Part shown: piece by piece, positions 1 to 10,140 of the stretch
Position numbering within the stretch: the stretch's first letter is position 1
Layout of the letters: each line of letters opens with the position of its first letter
Source of the DNA: Carex sylvatica
Lineage: Eukaryota > Streptophyta > Magnoliopsida > Poales > Cyperaceae
DNA length: 23,370 bases
Assembly (NCBI GenBank): GCA_964058845.1
Contig: CAXKVR010000697.1
Span: forward strand, 1 to 23,370
Direction: 5' to 3'
Program-made: the position numbers and the translations under genes
Notes under the pieces: generated by a model
Databases searched by the model: none
What the model was told of the DNA's origin: nothing
Seen by the model: only the letters and a program-made list of their open reading frames with translations

Positions 1-209
1 AGTTTAGTATATCTTTTGAGTATTGATATTGATGGTGGTAATGTTTTGTCATAGATATCTCCTCAGCTAGTATGATTTCTTAGGTAGCTAGGAAGCAAAG
101 AGAGTCGAGGCTATCTTAGCTTCATCTCTAGTGTTATTCCGTTTTGTAACTAAAACTGTTTCATGTCTCTAATAAAACTGGGCTCCGTCATTTTTAATCA
201 AAAAAAAAG
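1..209 (+). mobile_element. Probable 3' end of a non-LTR retroelement or transcript
   Basis: The stretch ends in a T-rich stretch with TTTTGTAACT, then TCTAATAAAACTGGGC, then a run of nine A residues at about 201-209. This order (TTTTGTAA, AATAAAA with a G-rich word, oligo-A) resembles the 3' untranslated tails of plant L1-type LINEs. It would also fit the 3' UTR of an ordinary gene whose body lies left of the window. All three plus-strand frames contain stops and no domain is recognisable, so no coding claim is made. Confidence 0.35.
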
Positions 210-1328
210 TTTCATTGTTCTTGTGCATTAAAGCTGCTTTATTTTTCTTGTATTAATTGAACTTAAAATAAGTTTAATGTCAAATTTTCCATCTTGTGGC
301 AAGAGAGTTGGTAAGGAAATAAATCTGCTATGATTCCAAATGAATTCACATCCTCTCCAATACCTGATAAGGGAATATTTTACAATTACTAAATCTGGAT
401 CGTTATTTTTAACTTGGCACAAATCTCAAAGCTCAAAAATACTGCCTCTATGTTGACCTGAATCCTAAACCAATTGACATTTAATCTCAAACTGTAAAGT
501 GAGGGTGATTCTCTGCAATACTTGAGAGGATACAGATTCATTCCAAATCTAACCCTTCATTTTTTGAAATACACAAATCTCAAAAGCACTCATATTTTTT
601 TGTACAAATCTCCAAACATATAAATGAATGGATTTAAAATAACATGTGATTCCAAAGAATCACAGCAGATTTTTATCCAATATTGCATATTGGCATTCCA
701 CTTTTGTGGCCCCACGATTTATTGTACGGAATTGGAAACGGTCCGATGGACATGAGACTAAATTCTCGGTCGGAGCAATTCGGTCAGCATCAAAATTAAC
801 ACAGAAAACTTTAAGATCTGTGTAGATAAAGTATGCACGAATCTTAAAGCTGATAAAAACCGAGTATTAGACTAAAGTTATTTTCGATGCTCATCGGACT
901 GCCTTTTGATCCTTCACTAACTCGGTTGATATCTTCTTGTAAAATATAAAGCTCTAGATGGGCTTTGTGCTGCATAAATTTGCGCTGATGCCTTAATGGG
1001 CCAGAAATATATGATTTATTTGATTGGAGGACTGTCAAACAAAATATAACAATTCAAGGGCCTTCTGTTCATTATTTGATTACGTAGTCCAAAAGCTGCT
1101 AAGGCGACCTGAAATTCAAACGGGTCCGGATCCTCTTAAGGTAACTCAAACTAAGCTTGCATCTTGACCGTCCAATCATAATTCGTGCCAATCCGGCTCA
1201 AGGTACAATCCACGTCGCCTTTAATATTCGTGCGGATTCTGATCGAACGTTCTGGATCAGAATTCAAAATTGGCATCCGAATTCAATTTTTTTTTTTTTG
1301 AGGGGAAGCCCGTAGGCGATAATGCGAT
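210..1328. other. Intergenic AT-rich region, no gene seen
   Basis: No coding segment with recognisable content was found on either strand; the open frames here are short and featureless. Around 421-445 and 528-545 are two words (AATCTCAAAGCTC..AATACT and GAGGATAC..ATTC) that resemble, in the same order and orientation, parts of the hairpin element at 12683-13112, so a diverged relative may lie at about 415-560. The right end (about 1290-1328) should contain part of the promoter or leader of the next gene, but no clear TATA box was found. Confidence 0.4.
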
Positions 1329-1490
1329 ATGAATTCAATTCAAACCCGCGAAATTTCTGGAATCTTCGCTTTCCATTTTCGATCTTTTCTCCTTTGTTCT
1401 GGGCTTGAGAGTTCGTTCCTCATCGATCGAAAGCTACTCCAACGATTCGCAAGCGCAACCGGCTATTCATCGCGAAGAAGAGGCGATCAG
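1329..1490 (+). other. First exon (5' leader or N-terminal extension) of the small gene at 2545-3060
   Basis: GC-richer than its surroundings, and ends at ..GATCAG with GTATCT beginning at 1491, a good plant donor site. The matching acceptor is TTATCTAG, ending at 2514. The piece is typical of a plant 5' leader exon. From the ATG at 1329 the frame stays open for 54 codons and, once spliced, runs in phase through 10 more codons into the ATG at 2545. The alternative protein would be 147 aa, with an Arg/Ser/Leu-rich N-terminus that could be an organelle presequence. Against translation, an out-of-frame ATG lies just upstream at 1322, and leader exons often lack in-frame stops by chance. The exon's 5' limit is unknown. 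Confidence 0.5.
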
Positions 1491-2194
1491 GTATCTATAT
1501 CTTTTATATTGTGGTCGTTTTCTGCTTACTCTTTGGAACACGTCGTAACCCAGCGATTTGAGAAATGATTGGGGGATAGTCGTTTCCATGAAGATTTCTC
1601 TGCATATTATTTTATGTTTTGATGCTGTGTGCATAAGAGGCTAATTTGATTTGAGAATTAATAATGGTTTTGTATAATCTGAGGGGTGTTTCTTTGTGCT
1701 GCTTTCGTCTCTTGTGCGGTATGTCAGTCAAATGAGAGGCATCAGTGAGAGGGTTCGCTTGTCTTTTGTTTGCGTAGGGTTTAAGATGTGTATTTATTTA
1801 AGAATCTCTGTGATCTTGTTCGTAATGGAATTGGTAGCTATGCTACTTTTTCAAGAAGAAAAAAATGATTTGAGAATTTTGAATCCAAGGGAGAAACGGA
1901 GCAGTCCTTACTTTTATCAAATTGAAATTCTAGATTTGTAAATTTGCATTCTGTATACTTTTGTTGGATCATATGATTTATAACGCATAGTGCGACAAGA
2001 TAATTTTTTTTCTTGTTTAGACCTGGGAAATGTATGTTAGTCTCTAGCTGGTTGAGGTCTGGTAAAATATTTTTGTAGCATTTTTATGACAAAAGAAACC
2101 TTGGTCTGGAGCGTGCCTGATTTGAGAGAGATTTTTTGTTTGTTTGTTTGAGATGGGAACATATTAACTTCTAGATCTGTAAGTTCAATTAATT

Positions 2195-2358
2195 AAGAAC
2201 TATCTTTTGGTCTAGTGGCAAAGTTTAGTGGCAAAGACACGTGGTCACTATGTGAGAGGTTATGGGTTTAAACTCCAGACAGGAAAATTCTTTGTTATAA
2301 TAACAAGGGTATTAAATAGTTGGGTGGCTTGATCTTCAGCTTTACTTAAAAAAAAAAT
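2195..2358 (+). mobile_element. tRNA-derived SINE in intron 1 of the small gene
   Basis: Has the layout of a plant SINE. A pol III A-box-like word TGGTCTAGTGG is at 2208-2218 and a B-box-like word GGTTTAAACTCC at 2265-2276, about 46 bp apart, followed by a short unrelated body and an A-rich tail (about 2348-2357). It is flanked by a perfect 12-bp direct repeat GTTCAATTAATT at 2183-2194 and 2359-2370, the target-site duplication expected of LINE-mobilised insertion. The boxes are diverged from tRNA consensus, so it is not a tRNA gene. Confidence 0.8.
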
Positions 2359-2544
2359 GTTCAATTAATTTAGATTCAGGAGATCATTTTTAATGTTGAA
2401 TTTTGCTTGATTGATTGTGGCCATAGAAAAATGTATTTTAATTTTGGTTTTCTTGCTGTTTTTAAAATCCTTTTCTAACTTTGATAAAAGTTTTTTCTTA
2501 ACTTTCTTATCTAGGTCAATTTGGCTACAAAAAGCTGTAGGATT

Positions 2545-3060
2545 ATGGGAACTAGTGAATTACTCATGAAGAATGTAATCAAGAAAACGGCTCCGGCCAT
2601 TACAAGACAGAGTAATGTCGAGCTAATCTTTAGCTTTTTATTTATATCAGAATTTCAATATAGCTCTTCTTTGTAACAGAAATTGCAATTTGATCCCTAC
2701 TAATTGCACAAATGTGTGATTTAAAATATCTGTTTATGAGTAATGTGCAATTAGTAGTCTCTTCTTTCTTCCCCCTAATTCAATCAAAATGGATCAAGCT
2801 GCAACTCTAACAAGGAAAGGCTGTTTGCACTTTGCACCTCGTACTAATTGGTAGCATTTTGGTTTGGCAAAACAGGATTTATGACTGTTTCAGTCCCAGA
2901 AAGGAATGACAAGGGATGGTTCAATGCACAAAGTTCTGTCAGAGGTGATGATATTGGCTCGTGTGTTGCTTTTAATAAGCCTCATTTGCCACCGTTTCTA
3001 GGCCCAGTTGTTATTTGTTATCTTCTAGAGATGTTCAACAAGGATGGAGATGACAAGTGA
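2545..3060 (+). CDS. Small uncharacterised plant protein, 83 aa, two coding exons
   Basis: Coding exons are 2545-2611 (exon starts at 2515 after TTATCTAG) and 2876-3060, joined across a 264-bp intron with donor A|GTAATG and acceptor AAAACAG|GA; the split codon becomes Arg23. Reading ends at TGA 3058-3060. The first 23 residues are basic and amphipathic with no acids after Glu5 (KNVIKKTAPAITRQR), which could be a targeting or membrane-edge helix. A polar middle follows (about 30-48, PERNDKGWFNAQSSVRGDD). A short hydrophobic segment at about 60-73 (LPPFLGPVVICYLL) may be a membrane segment, and the tail is acidic (DGDDK). I do not recognise the family. The consistent splice phases and gene-like leader exon favour a real gene. 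The start could instead be 1329 (147 aa). The first intron (1491-2514) carries a SINE. Confidence 0.6.
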
Positions 3061-3266
3061 TTTACACCTGGCTGAGTGGTTTTTTCTGGTATTATCTAAA
3101 AGGGGTTTCAGTTTTTGGGCTAGGAGAATTCGGGATAGTCTTGCTTACCTGTAAATATCGTTACTTGGAAATCTAGAAGGATGCTGTTATGTTTTTACTA
3201 GTATGATATATATATTTTCCTGTCAGTGTAATTTCTTTTTAGATGGAAACTTTTTTACTAACATTG
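3061..3266 (+). other. Likely 3' UTR and downstream DNA of the small gene
   Basis: Follows the stop codon directly. It is T/G-rich (TGGTTTTTTCTGG, TTTTTGGGC), as plant 3' UTRs often are. No AATAAA was found, and the polyadenylation site is not evident. Confidence 0.35.
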
Positions 3267-3484
3267 GTAGCGTTTGGATGGGCGATGAACAGCGCTAACG
3301 GGCGATGAACAGCGCTAACCCAACAAGAGTGCTAAATTGGAATTTTATTCCGTGTTTGGACACTACTCCGTTTGTTTTCTCTCTCGGGTTAGTGACTATT
3401 CCACTATTCTAACACAATGTTAGGTTAGCGGCTATTCCTAACCCTTTATGAGCTAGCCTCGCTAACTTCATGATTCATCCAAAC
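3267..3484. mobile_element. MITE-like element with GTTTGGATG inverted ends
   Basis: The left end has GCGTTTGGATGGGCGATGAA and the right end, read on the minus strand, GTTTGGATGAATCATGAAG, both followed inward by GTTAGC-like words. The interior is rich in repeated and inverted GCTAAC/GTTAGC/CTATTCC. The hexamer ACATTG occurs on both sides (3261-3266 and 3485-3490) and may be a target duplication, although the left end then carries five extra bases before the inverted repeat. There is no coding capacity. The superfamily is unassigned. Confidence 0.55.
3280..3319. repeat. Exact 20-bp tandem duplication at MITE left end
   Basis: The unit GGGCGATGAACAGCGCTAAC is present twice head-to-tail with no mismatch (3280-3299 and 3300-3319). 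The absence of divergence suggests a recent slip inside the left inverted repeat of the element. Confidence 0.9.
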
Positions 3485-3623
3485 ACATTGTAATTATATA
3501 ATTGAAAGAATTAGATCAGCTTTTGTATCTTGCAATTGCGTTTATATCTGGCATGACAAAGCTTTCCAAGCAAAACTAAAAGTCACTTAACAAAAGTAAT
3601 ACATATTAACAATTTAAAACACA

Positions 3624-3809
3624 AAGAAACAAAAAGAAACAGGAAAAAAAGAAGATAAAATGCATGATGCTATGGTTTGTGTCCATGGCATCTCTGTTAT
3701 TTGTACAAGATGCATGATTGTCCAGAATTTCACACATGCAAACCAACACGACAAATTGTTTCCGGACATGCAACGAAAGCATGCACACACTCTTTCTGGC
3801 ATTTGTTTA
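3624..3809 (-). other. 3' UTR and downstream DNA of FRO copy A, shared with copy B
   Basis: This stretch is clearly alignable with 19014-19200, downstream of copy B: shared words include GATGCATGATGCTATGG, TCCATGGCATCTC and CACACATGCAAACCAACA on the plus strand. Similarity fades at about 3624 on this side and 19014 on the other, so these are the approximate 3' limits of the duplicated unit. No clear polyadenylation signal was found. Confidence 0.6.
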
Positions 3810-6800
3810 TCACCAGTTGAAGCTGATAGATTCATAGTGAAGATTATCAGCCAGCCCTGACGAGCAGACAGCCGCCGTTTGATGACGCAACCCAGTGGGC
3901 CCACTTGCCATGACTCCAACATCCTCATCATCAATCGCCAGTAGAATCACTGCATTACACAGTAAAAAGGATGACTCTGATAACATCAAAAAAAATAAGT
4001 GTTTCATAGTGTGTGCTTAGAAGGTGAAAGTTGCATACTCTTTAGGTCAGGCCTCCTGCCGTAGTGCACATTTGTAGCTTTAACCAGCGATTCTTGTGGC
4101 AAACTCTCCACTTCTTTACCAGTACAATGGTACCACGAACTAGGAGAAGTCATGGGTGTTGGCAAATCCAAGCTATTAATTTGTTTTACCCCCTTCATGT
4201 TTTCCCTCTTGTTTTTGAGGAATAGGACAGAGCAAGTAACCGCAATACAGGTGCACATGACCAACAGGTACAAAACTGCCATTGAGCTCAGTGAATAGAT
4301 ATCACCTGTATTTTTGTCAATCGGATAGATGTAAAACCGTTGGAGGATTCCAATTAGTATAAGAAAAGCAACGAAGGAAGTAGAGATTATGATAGCCAAA
4401 CAGAGCCAGCTGTTTGGACCAAGGACTGGAGAGATTGGCATGTGAGATGGTTTCGGTTTGAAGCAGATTGTACGGATCATTGTCTGTTCATCGCTGATCG
4501 GAGCCTCTTTTTCTCTCGTTACGTAAGCCTCAATCTTTAAATTTAGGAGTGACAGGTCAGAGACATTGCTGCTTACTGGTAGGAGGAGATCAAGCATTGT
4601 GAGGTCCATTGAATTCTTGAAGGCACAAATTAAGAGGAGATTTGGGGTTGAAATATTTAGACTATTGCTTCGGTGGATGAATTCGCGTATGATTGAAATG
4701 AAAGGGGTGATGCCACTACCACCGCTGATCATCACCAGTGACTCATACCTACAGAAACATAATATTTTTAAAACCCATGACTGGAAATGCTACGATTAAT
4801 CTTAAGAGAAAAAATATATATGTTTGTAATGAACCTCGAGAAATTCTCCGAGATCGGGCTATATGGCCCCTCAACTGAGACATCAAGGCCGTCGAGAGTG
4901 GCATGTTCTGAAAGCGTTCTGTACAGCTTCTGAGTCCAGCTTCCTTCTTTTTTCATGATGACACTAAGCCTCTCAGGTTCCAAATTGCTGCTCGAAGAAA
5001 CAGTAAATGGATGCCATTGGAGACGTGAAACACTCGGAACATTGATGAATATTGTGCTCAACGGATTGTAGCTGAACCCTACATAAGGCATATGACATTA
5101 ACAATTATACTCTATTATTTTAAGTACTGCCCACAAAAGTTGTTATGATCACTTGGTGCATGACTAAATTGAAAAATAATTTCAGTCCATAATTATTTAT
5201 CTAAAGAACTAATAATGAGGCCTGTTATATCGGAAGTTCCTAGTCAGTAAGTAATATTAACGTGTCGACATTCATTGACCTCAAACAGTATCAATTAACA
5301 TCAATATATGTGCCTAATTGTGCAAATTAATAAAATAAAACCTTGCAACCAGGTGAATTAATTATGTACTTTCTTAAGTTAAGATAACTTCTTACCTGGG
5401 TTCTTGGAGAAGTTAAGCTCGATCCCTTCGGATGGTAGAAGCCGCGCTGAGACAAGATACACTTTGGTTCGTGATTGCAAGAACCGCAAGTATCGGTCAA
5501 CCATAAAAAGGAAAATTCCTGGGAGAATCTGGCAAATGAAACCGATGCCTACATGAAGCATATAGAAGAAGAAAAATGCGATGTAGAGATGATGCGTGTA
5601 ATAAAAGAGCTCAAACATGTTGCGCCTTATGCGAGGAAAGGTGGTGGCCCACAAGGCAAGGCCTGAGAGCAAGGCTAGCTCTCCAGGCACATTAGCTATG
5701 TCGGTCTTGCTCCATTTTATCATCTGTAGTTAAATTTTGACAAAAAAATTGCATCAAAATGAAATTTATGTCTACCATAGTGTTCATGATGGATTTACTT
5801 GATTTATGGTATTCTCTCATTCCCAGTCACCTTTTGTTCGATAGTAATTCTTTAACAAATTATCAGTTTCTTCCTTTAAGCTGTTACTATATATAACATG
5901 CTTAAGAAGAAACAAGACAAAGTTTATGTTGTCAAATGTGTGGCAATTAATAATATGAAGAAACAACTAAAGAATTACAAATAAATATAATTTTACTATT
6001 ATTGTGGTATTTAACCCCAATTAATTACCTCATCTAATTGGTTTGTGGAAGCCCAGAAGATAAAGTAGCAGACTCCATGAGCAGTAAATAGCACCATGAC
6101 AATATGTCCCAACCATATGTGGTACTTGATGCTTGACTCTGATGTGAGACCGACCAACGGTAGAAGAGACGAACATCTTGTAACAGGAAAGAATAGAAAA
6201 GCGCAGCATAGGTTGCCAATTAGACCCAACCGCAGACCCGCGCTATCCAGCTTAGCTTGCCACCTGAATGAAAAAAAAGTATTAACAGATTTCTTAAGGT
6301 GTAACCTTTTATAGGTTGAATACATAATAATTTAGTTCTGTTGACCAAAACAAAAACATTTCCATTTGCAATATATCATAATATTCTTCTTTATGTTTGT
6401 TCTTTGCATCTTGCATGCATGTTTGTTGGATTAGTTGTTAATTATCTAGCATCTGACTAATTCAAGAGGAGTGATCTCTTACACTTTCTCTGAATGATGA
6501 ACTTTCAAGTTGGCGAAGGAAACCTTTAAATATGTCGTAAAGCACCATACCAAAAGTGCCAGAAACATAAGGCTGAAGGTCAGTTCAATTCCTGAAACAA
6601 CTCCTAGTGGCCCCCTTATCAGTACTGGCCTCTTCCATGCTGCCAAAGATGAACTGAACCTGTTGCTTCTGTCGAAAAAAGAGACAAAAATTAAAGCACG
6701 AAAAAACTAAATAGTGCAGGACCATTTCTTCATGCCAGCCCACACTTCCACTTGATTAAATCAGAGAGTAAGACTGTTAACAGTTTGATGTATATACCCT

Positions 6801-7207
6801 TGATTTTTTTTGTCGCCATTTTTCTCATGCAAGTGCAGATAAATGCACCCAAGAACAGCAACAAACATGACAGGAAATGCGTAGATCAAAATAGTGGTTC
6901 CTACCAAATGAAAAACAGAATGTTATATATATATCTTTTCTTTGGAAATACATATATATAACATCAAATATTAGAAGATGAAAGGTTTATAACCTAGTCT
7001 TCCAAAGTAAGTAGAGTTGGTATCGGCATAAAGCTTTGGGGACCAGGTGTTTCTAAATGTATTGGTCGGTTTAATGGTCCAGACAAATATCCATCCAGCA
7101 AATACCAGCGCCAAAAATATCTTCATTAGTTTGAGAATCATTGCTTTGTCGATATCATTCATTGAAGACCGCGAGAAAGAGGTGCTTGCAGCCCTGTTAC
7201 TATTCAT
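3810..7207 (-). CDS. FRO: Ferric-chelate reductase (FRO family), copy A, complete, 8 exons, 719 aa
   Basis: Membrane flavocytochrome that moves electrons from cytosolic NADPH via FAD and two b-type haems to Fe(III) or Cu(II) chelates. Exons: 7207-6994, 6900-6798, 6668-6483, 6263-6029, 5723-5396, 5078-4835, 4748-4039, 3949-3810; every junction is GT/AG and phases sum to 2160 nt. The N-terminal membrane segment is followed by PTNTFRNTW and NSTYFGRLG (about 49-72), typical of FROs. Candidate haem ligands H216/H230 and H290/H303 have the 14- and 13-residue spacings of the NADPH-oxidase/FRO core. RYLRFLQSR follows in exon 5. FAD motif HPFT is at 378-381, NADPH-site GPYS at 426-429 and GGSGITPF at 446-453. 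Two more membrane segments lie in exon 7, and the end has CSSGL (702-706) and HYESISFNW. The length matches the family (about 700-750 aa). Which member (root FRO2-like or another) cannot be settled here. No break was found. Confidence 0.95.
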
Positions 7208-7284
7208 GTTTACAATTCAAATCTTTTCAGATGTAGTTTGCTTTGCCTTTTGTTTTGTGCTCTTGCTTTTGGGATGGTGTTCCA

Positions 7285-7291
7285 TTTTATA
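7285..7291 (-). promoter_or_regulatory. Probable TATA box of FRO copy A
   Basis: The minus strand reads CCTATAAAATGG here, 78-84 bp upstream of the ATG at 7207. That places a start site about 50 bp before the ATG, a usual plant leader length. No other TATA-like word with this context lies nearer. Confidence 0.55.
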
Positions 7292-7309
7292 GGGTTTTAC
7301 GGGTTGATG

Positions 7310-7317
7310 GCATGCTT
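7310..7317 (-). promoter_or_regulatory. Possible iron-deficiency element (IDE1-like core)
   Basis: The minus strand reads GAAGCATGCCATC, just upstream of the TATA box. The octamer AAGCATGC is shared with the core of the IDE1 element described in iron-deficiency-induced plant promoters and with the RY core CATGC. An 8-bp match can occur by chance, so this is suggestive only; the support is its position in front of a ferric reductase gene. Confidence 0.3.
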
Positions 7318-7445
7318 CATGTCCTCCATCCGTTTAGGAAATTGCCTCTTTCATGCTGCCACCATTGTGCCAATTAGACAGCGATAACAATTCATCATTA
7401 TTTTTGTTAGCCTCAGAATTTAGTGATGACACCCACAAGTTATTA

Positions 7446-7449
<4 letters not shown>

Positions 7450-7477
<28 letters not shown>
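7450..7477. repeat. (TA)n microsatellite upstream of FRO copy A
   Basis: Uninterrupted alternating TA of about 28 bp, roughly 245 bp upstream of the copy A start codon. Such tracts are length-variable between individuals. Confidence 0.9.
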
Positions 7478-8229
7478 CTTTTTTCCTGATAACAGTCTGT
7501 GCACCTCATGAAACAGCCCCAAATTGTTCTGATTTCGTAAATGATGAACTTTATTTGTTTAAAATAATAATCACTGTCATATTAGTTGTATCAACAGTTA
7601 CGTGAAGATAACAAGTCTTTGTGATATAATAGATGGAGGTCAACGGCATTAATGATTGGGTATTAACATTTAGTGAATTCTCTCAATGTTTGGAGGTCAA
7701 CTTGTATGGCTTCCGGTTACTGTTTGATCTTATTGCTCCACTAGATCACTTTTACCTCCAATAAAATTAGAAGAAATACAAGAAAAATTGTCGATGCACC
7801 ACGTCGGGAAACCTTTTCTTGAAGCTCTAGGAAAGGTGCGATGTTAGATTGATAATGGAATATGACGCAATAGTTGTGAGAATAATCGTTTTTTAGTTAT
7901 ATTTAAAAGACAAATAGTTTTTCTAGATAATATGAGAAAATACATCTAGTCATTCTTTTATAGGACTGTTTTAATTAGTTCGACAAAAAAAAAATACAAA
8001 TACTTAAATAATAAAATAAGAAATTTGAGTCCGAATTTATGTTAAGCCCGCAGATAATTCTTACGAATTTTTGTGGGCAAAACAGAAAATTTTAAGAGAA
8101 CAAATTTTATCCGCAAAAATTTCTAACAACCAAAGAGAGTTTTCAGAAATAAGAATTTCATTTTTATGACTTCTTCAGCATTTTTTTTGTCAACCAGGCC
8201 TATAAAATTCTCGATAATTTGCTATGCAT
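7478..8229. other. Non-coding DNA upstream of FRO copy A
   Basis: AT-rich with no supported gene. It may include distal promoter sequence for copy A, but no further recognised element was found. A short direct motif TGGAGGTCAAC occurs at about 7634-7644 and again at about 7690-7700. Confidence 0.4.
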
Positions 8230-8516
8230 CGTAATTATTGAAATTTAGAGTTGAAAGAAGAATGATGAAATACTGTTTTATTGATTGCTGTTTGTGAAAT
8301 ACAAGGTCTATACATGAGTATTTATAGTCTAAAATTCAACTAGCCATTATGCTATTTTCTAATTTACAATGGCAGTAATATGCATTCTAATTGTGACATA
8401 ATTACAAAGATGTACTAGCTGTTACTAAGATTCTACCAAAAATAGCTTAACAACTATATATTTGTAGGCTAGTTTATTTGTTGTCTAAACTGTCAATAAT
8501 AAATATTTTGAGACAG
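8230..8516 (-). mobile_element. Possible solo LTR of a Copia-type retrotransposon
   Basis: Read on the minus strand it begins TGTCTCAAAATATT and contains a TATA-like CTATAAATACTC, then CTTGTATTTC and AATCAATAAAACAG, followed by TTCATCATTCTTCTTTCAAC. This order (TATA, CTTGTA, AATAAA, pyrimidine-rich end) is typical of plant Copia LTRs. No primer-binding site or internal coding follows on the expected side, which would make it a solo LTR. A matching 5-bp target duplication was not found, so the ends are approximate. Confidence 0.35.
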
Positions 8517-9376
8517 ATTTCTTTATTCTTCAATAGTAATATTAGACTTTATATATCCTCGAGAAATTGAAATAATGTGATTTGCGCTAAATTGATTGCG
8601 AAGTCATCTATCAGTCAACAAAGCATATTTGGGTTTTAGTACATTTGCAAGAGATGAAGTATATATATAAAGAGTTCAGGTTTTGATTGCTTCTGAATTT
8701 TAGTAAACTATCTTGTCTCCACCACCATGCATGCTTCATTGCCAAGTCTATCGAGATCCCAAACATGTGCTGCAACCTTAAAGTTAATCCAAGAATCAGC
8801 TACACCTTAATTTGTATTTTAGTAGTGCGTAAAGTGAAAGCAAAGGCGCGCTATGGATCAAGGTGCCGCCAATCAAATTTAGTGCGCAAGAATCTTGATA
8901 CATTAATTATGAATGACTTGGACCTGACATCAAACTAAATTTAGTGCTTTCTTGACACAATTAGAGGAAATCATTTGGAGAATCATGAATCAATGATCTT
9001 TAATCATGAATCTAGGAATTGTATATCCATTTGGAGAATCATGAATTAATCAATGGTCTTGAATCTAGGAACACAGAATCAGGGGAATTCAAAACATAAA
9101 TTAAACCACAACTGAAATACACATGATTAACAAAATTGACAAACCCACAAAGTGCATCCATGGACCTGATGATGATAGTAATAAAACGGTTTGCTCATGC
9201 AATTGTTTTTATAAATAAGATGGATTGTTTTTATTTTGATTCCATTGATGGAACCACACCAATAATATATTTCTGTTGGGGGTTTTTTTACTTTGAAAAT
9301 TCAAAAACTATTGGAACTAAATTATTGATTTGATTCTAAATAGGTGCTATATATACGAAATCAGTATGCTCTCTCA
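8517..9376. other. Intergenic DNA with a diverged direct repeat
   Basis: No supported gene; an open frame near 8687-8938 has no recognisable content. The phrase CATTTGGAGAATCATGAAT occurs at about 8970 and again at about 9031, each followed by a related AATCAATG..CTT..AATC..TCTAGGAA stretch, giving two diverged copies of a unit of about 60 bp. Confidence 0.45.
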
Positions 9377-9770
9377 TAGGGATCTTAAAAAGTCATGGCG
9401 TGACCGATTCCGTTATGGCATGACATATGGGTCGGTCACGTGGTGTGACTTGCTTGTCTCGTGTTGTGACTATTTGCATGACGTAACTATTTTTTGAAAA
9501 TTTGTTACGACACAACATGTGAAAGATCTGATCACGACACAGTACAACATTGTCAACACGTGTTCATGCGAGTTGCATGTAATTAGAACCGTTAGATCTT
9601 GATCGAATGATGAATTTTAAGTAAACTATCATAAATTATGAAAATATAGTTAAACATGACACGTTTGAACACATCATGTGTGATCACAGCATGACTAACG
9701 TATCGTGATCATTCTTTCAAATTTAATCATGACGTGACTAATCACGACACGGCACGTATTTAGATCCCTA
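9377..9770. mobile_element. Non-autonomous hAT-type element, 394 bp, with intact 8-bp target duplication
   Basis: The ends are TAGGGATCTTAAAA (left) and, on the minus strand, TAGGGATCTAAATACG (right). The element is flanked by a perfect 8-bp direct repeat CTCTCTCA at 9369-9376 and 9771-9778, the target-duplication length of the hAT superfamily. The interior is full of GTGAC/GTCAC and CACGAC/GTCGTG words in both orientations (such as GGTCGGTCACGTGGTGTGAC), as in MITEs with subterminal transposase sites. It has no coding capacity. Confidence 0.8.
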
Positions 9771-9989
9771 CTCTCTCATCTCCTTCATTTTCTCTCTTCT
9801 ACTCAACTCAATTTGAAATAGGCCACTAGGACGGACCATTGATACAATCACATCTATTTATCAAAGGAAAAAAAAAATTAATCCATCCTGTTTTCGATAA
9901 TTTGATTATTTTAGTTTCTAAACATAAAAAATAAGGGCTCTGATAATTGTTCCCCACTCTCATCCCTCTATTATTCTCTCAATTTTATT
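9771..9989. other. AT-rich intergenic DNA
   Basis: Starts with the right copy of the hAT target duplication. Contains pyrimidine-rich CTCTCATCTCC..TTCTCTC. From about 9950 it probably forms the outer part of the inverted-repeat family described next. No gene seen. Confidence 0.4.
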
Positions 9990-10140
9990 TGTTCAATTTC
10001 GTCCACATTTCTCACGATCTATAAGGAATTTTGCAAATCTAAAACCAGAAACGTCTTCTATGCAATTTTATCTTTCAAATGAGATCCATGATAACATACT
10101 TTCGAGCTCATCGTCACACAAGTATTTATACCTCGTCATT
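9990..10140 (+). repeat. Inverted-repeat family, arm 1
   Basis: Contains CAATTTTATCTTTCAAATGAGATCCAT and GAGCTCATCGTCACACAAGT. The reverse complement of this arm is found at 10336-10480 and, more diverged, at 10753-10900. Arms 1 and 2 form a potential foldback with a spacer of about 195 bp. There is no coding potential, consistent with a MITE or foldback family. Confidence 0.75.

Noticed and set aside
2208..2276. tRNA gene from the A and B boxes
   Set aside because: No cloverleaf can be drawn, and the target duplication and A tail identify a SINE.
3606..3934. Two minus-strand frames (60 and 106 codons) overlapping the FRO copy A last exon
   Set aside because: They are in other frames of exon 8 and its 3' UTR; the true frame ends SISFNW at 3810.
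8687..8938. Plus-strand 83-codon open frame
   Set aside because: No family features, no splice context or promoter seen; consistent with a chance frame in intergenic DNA.
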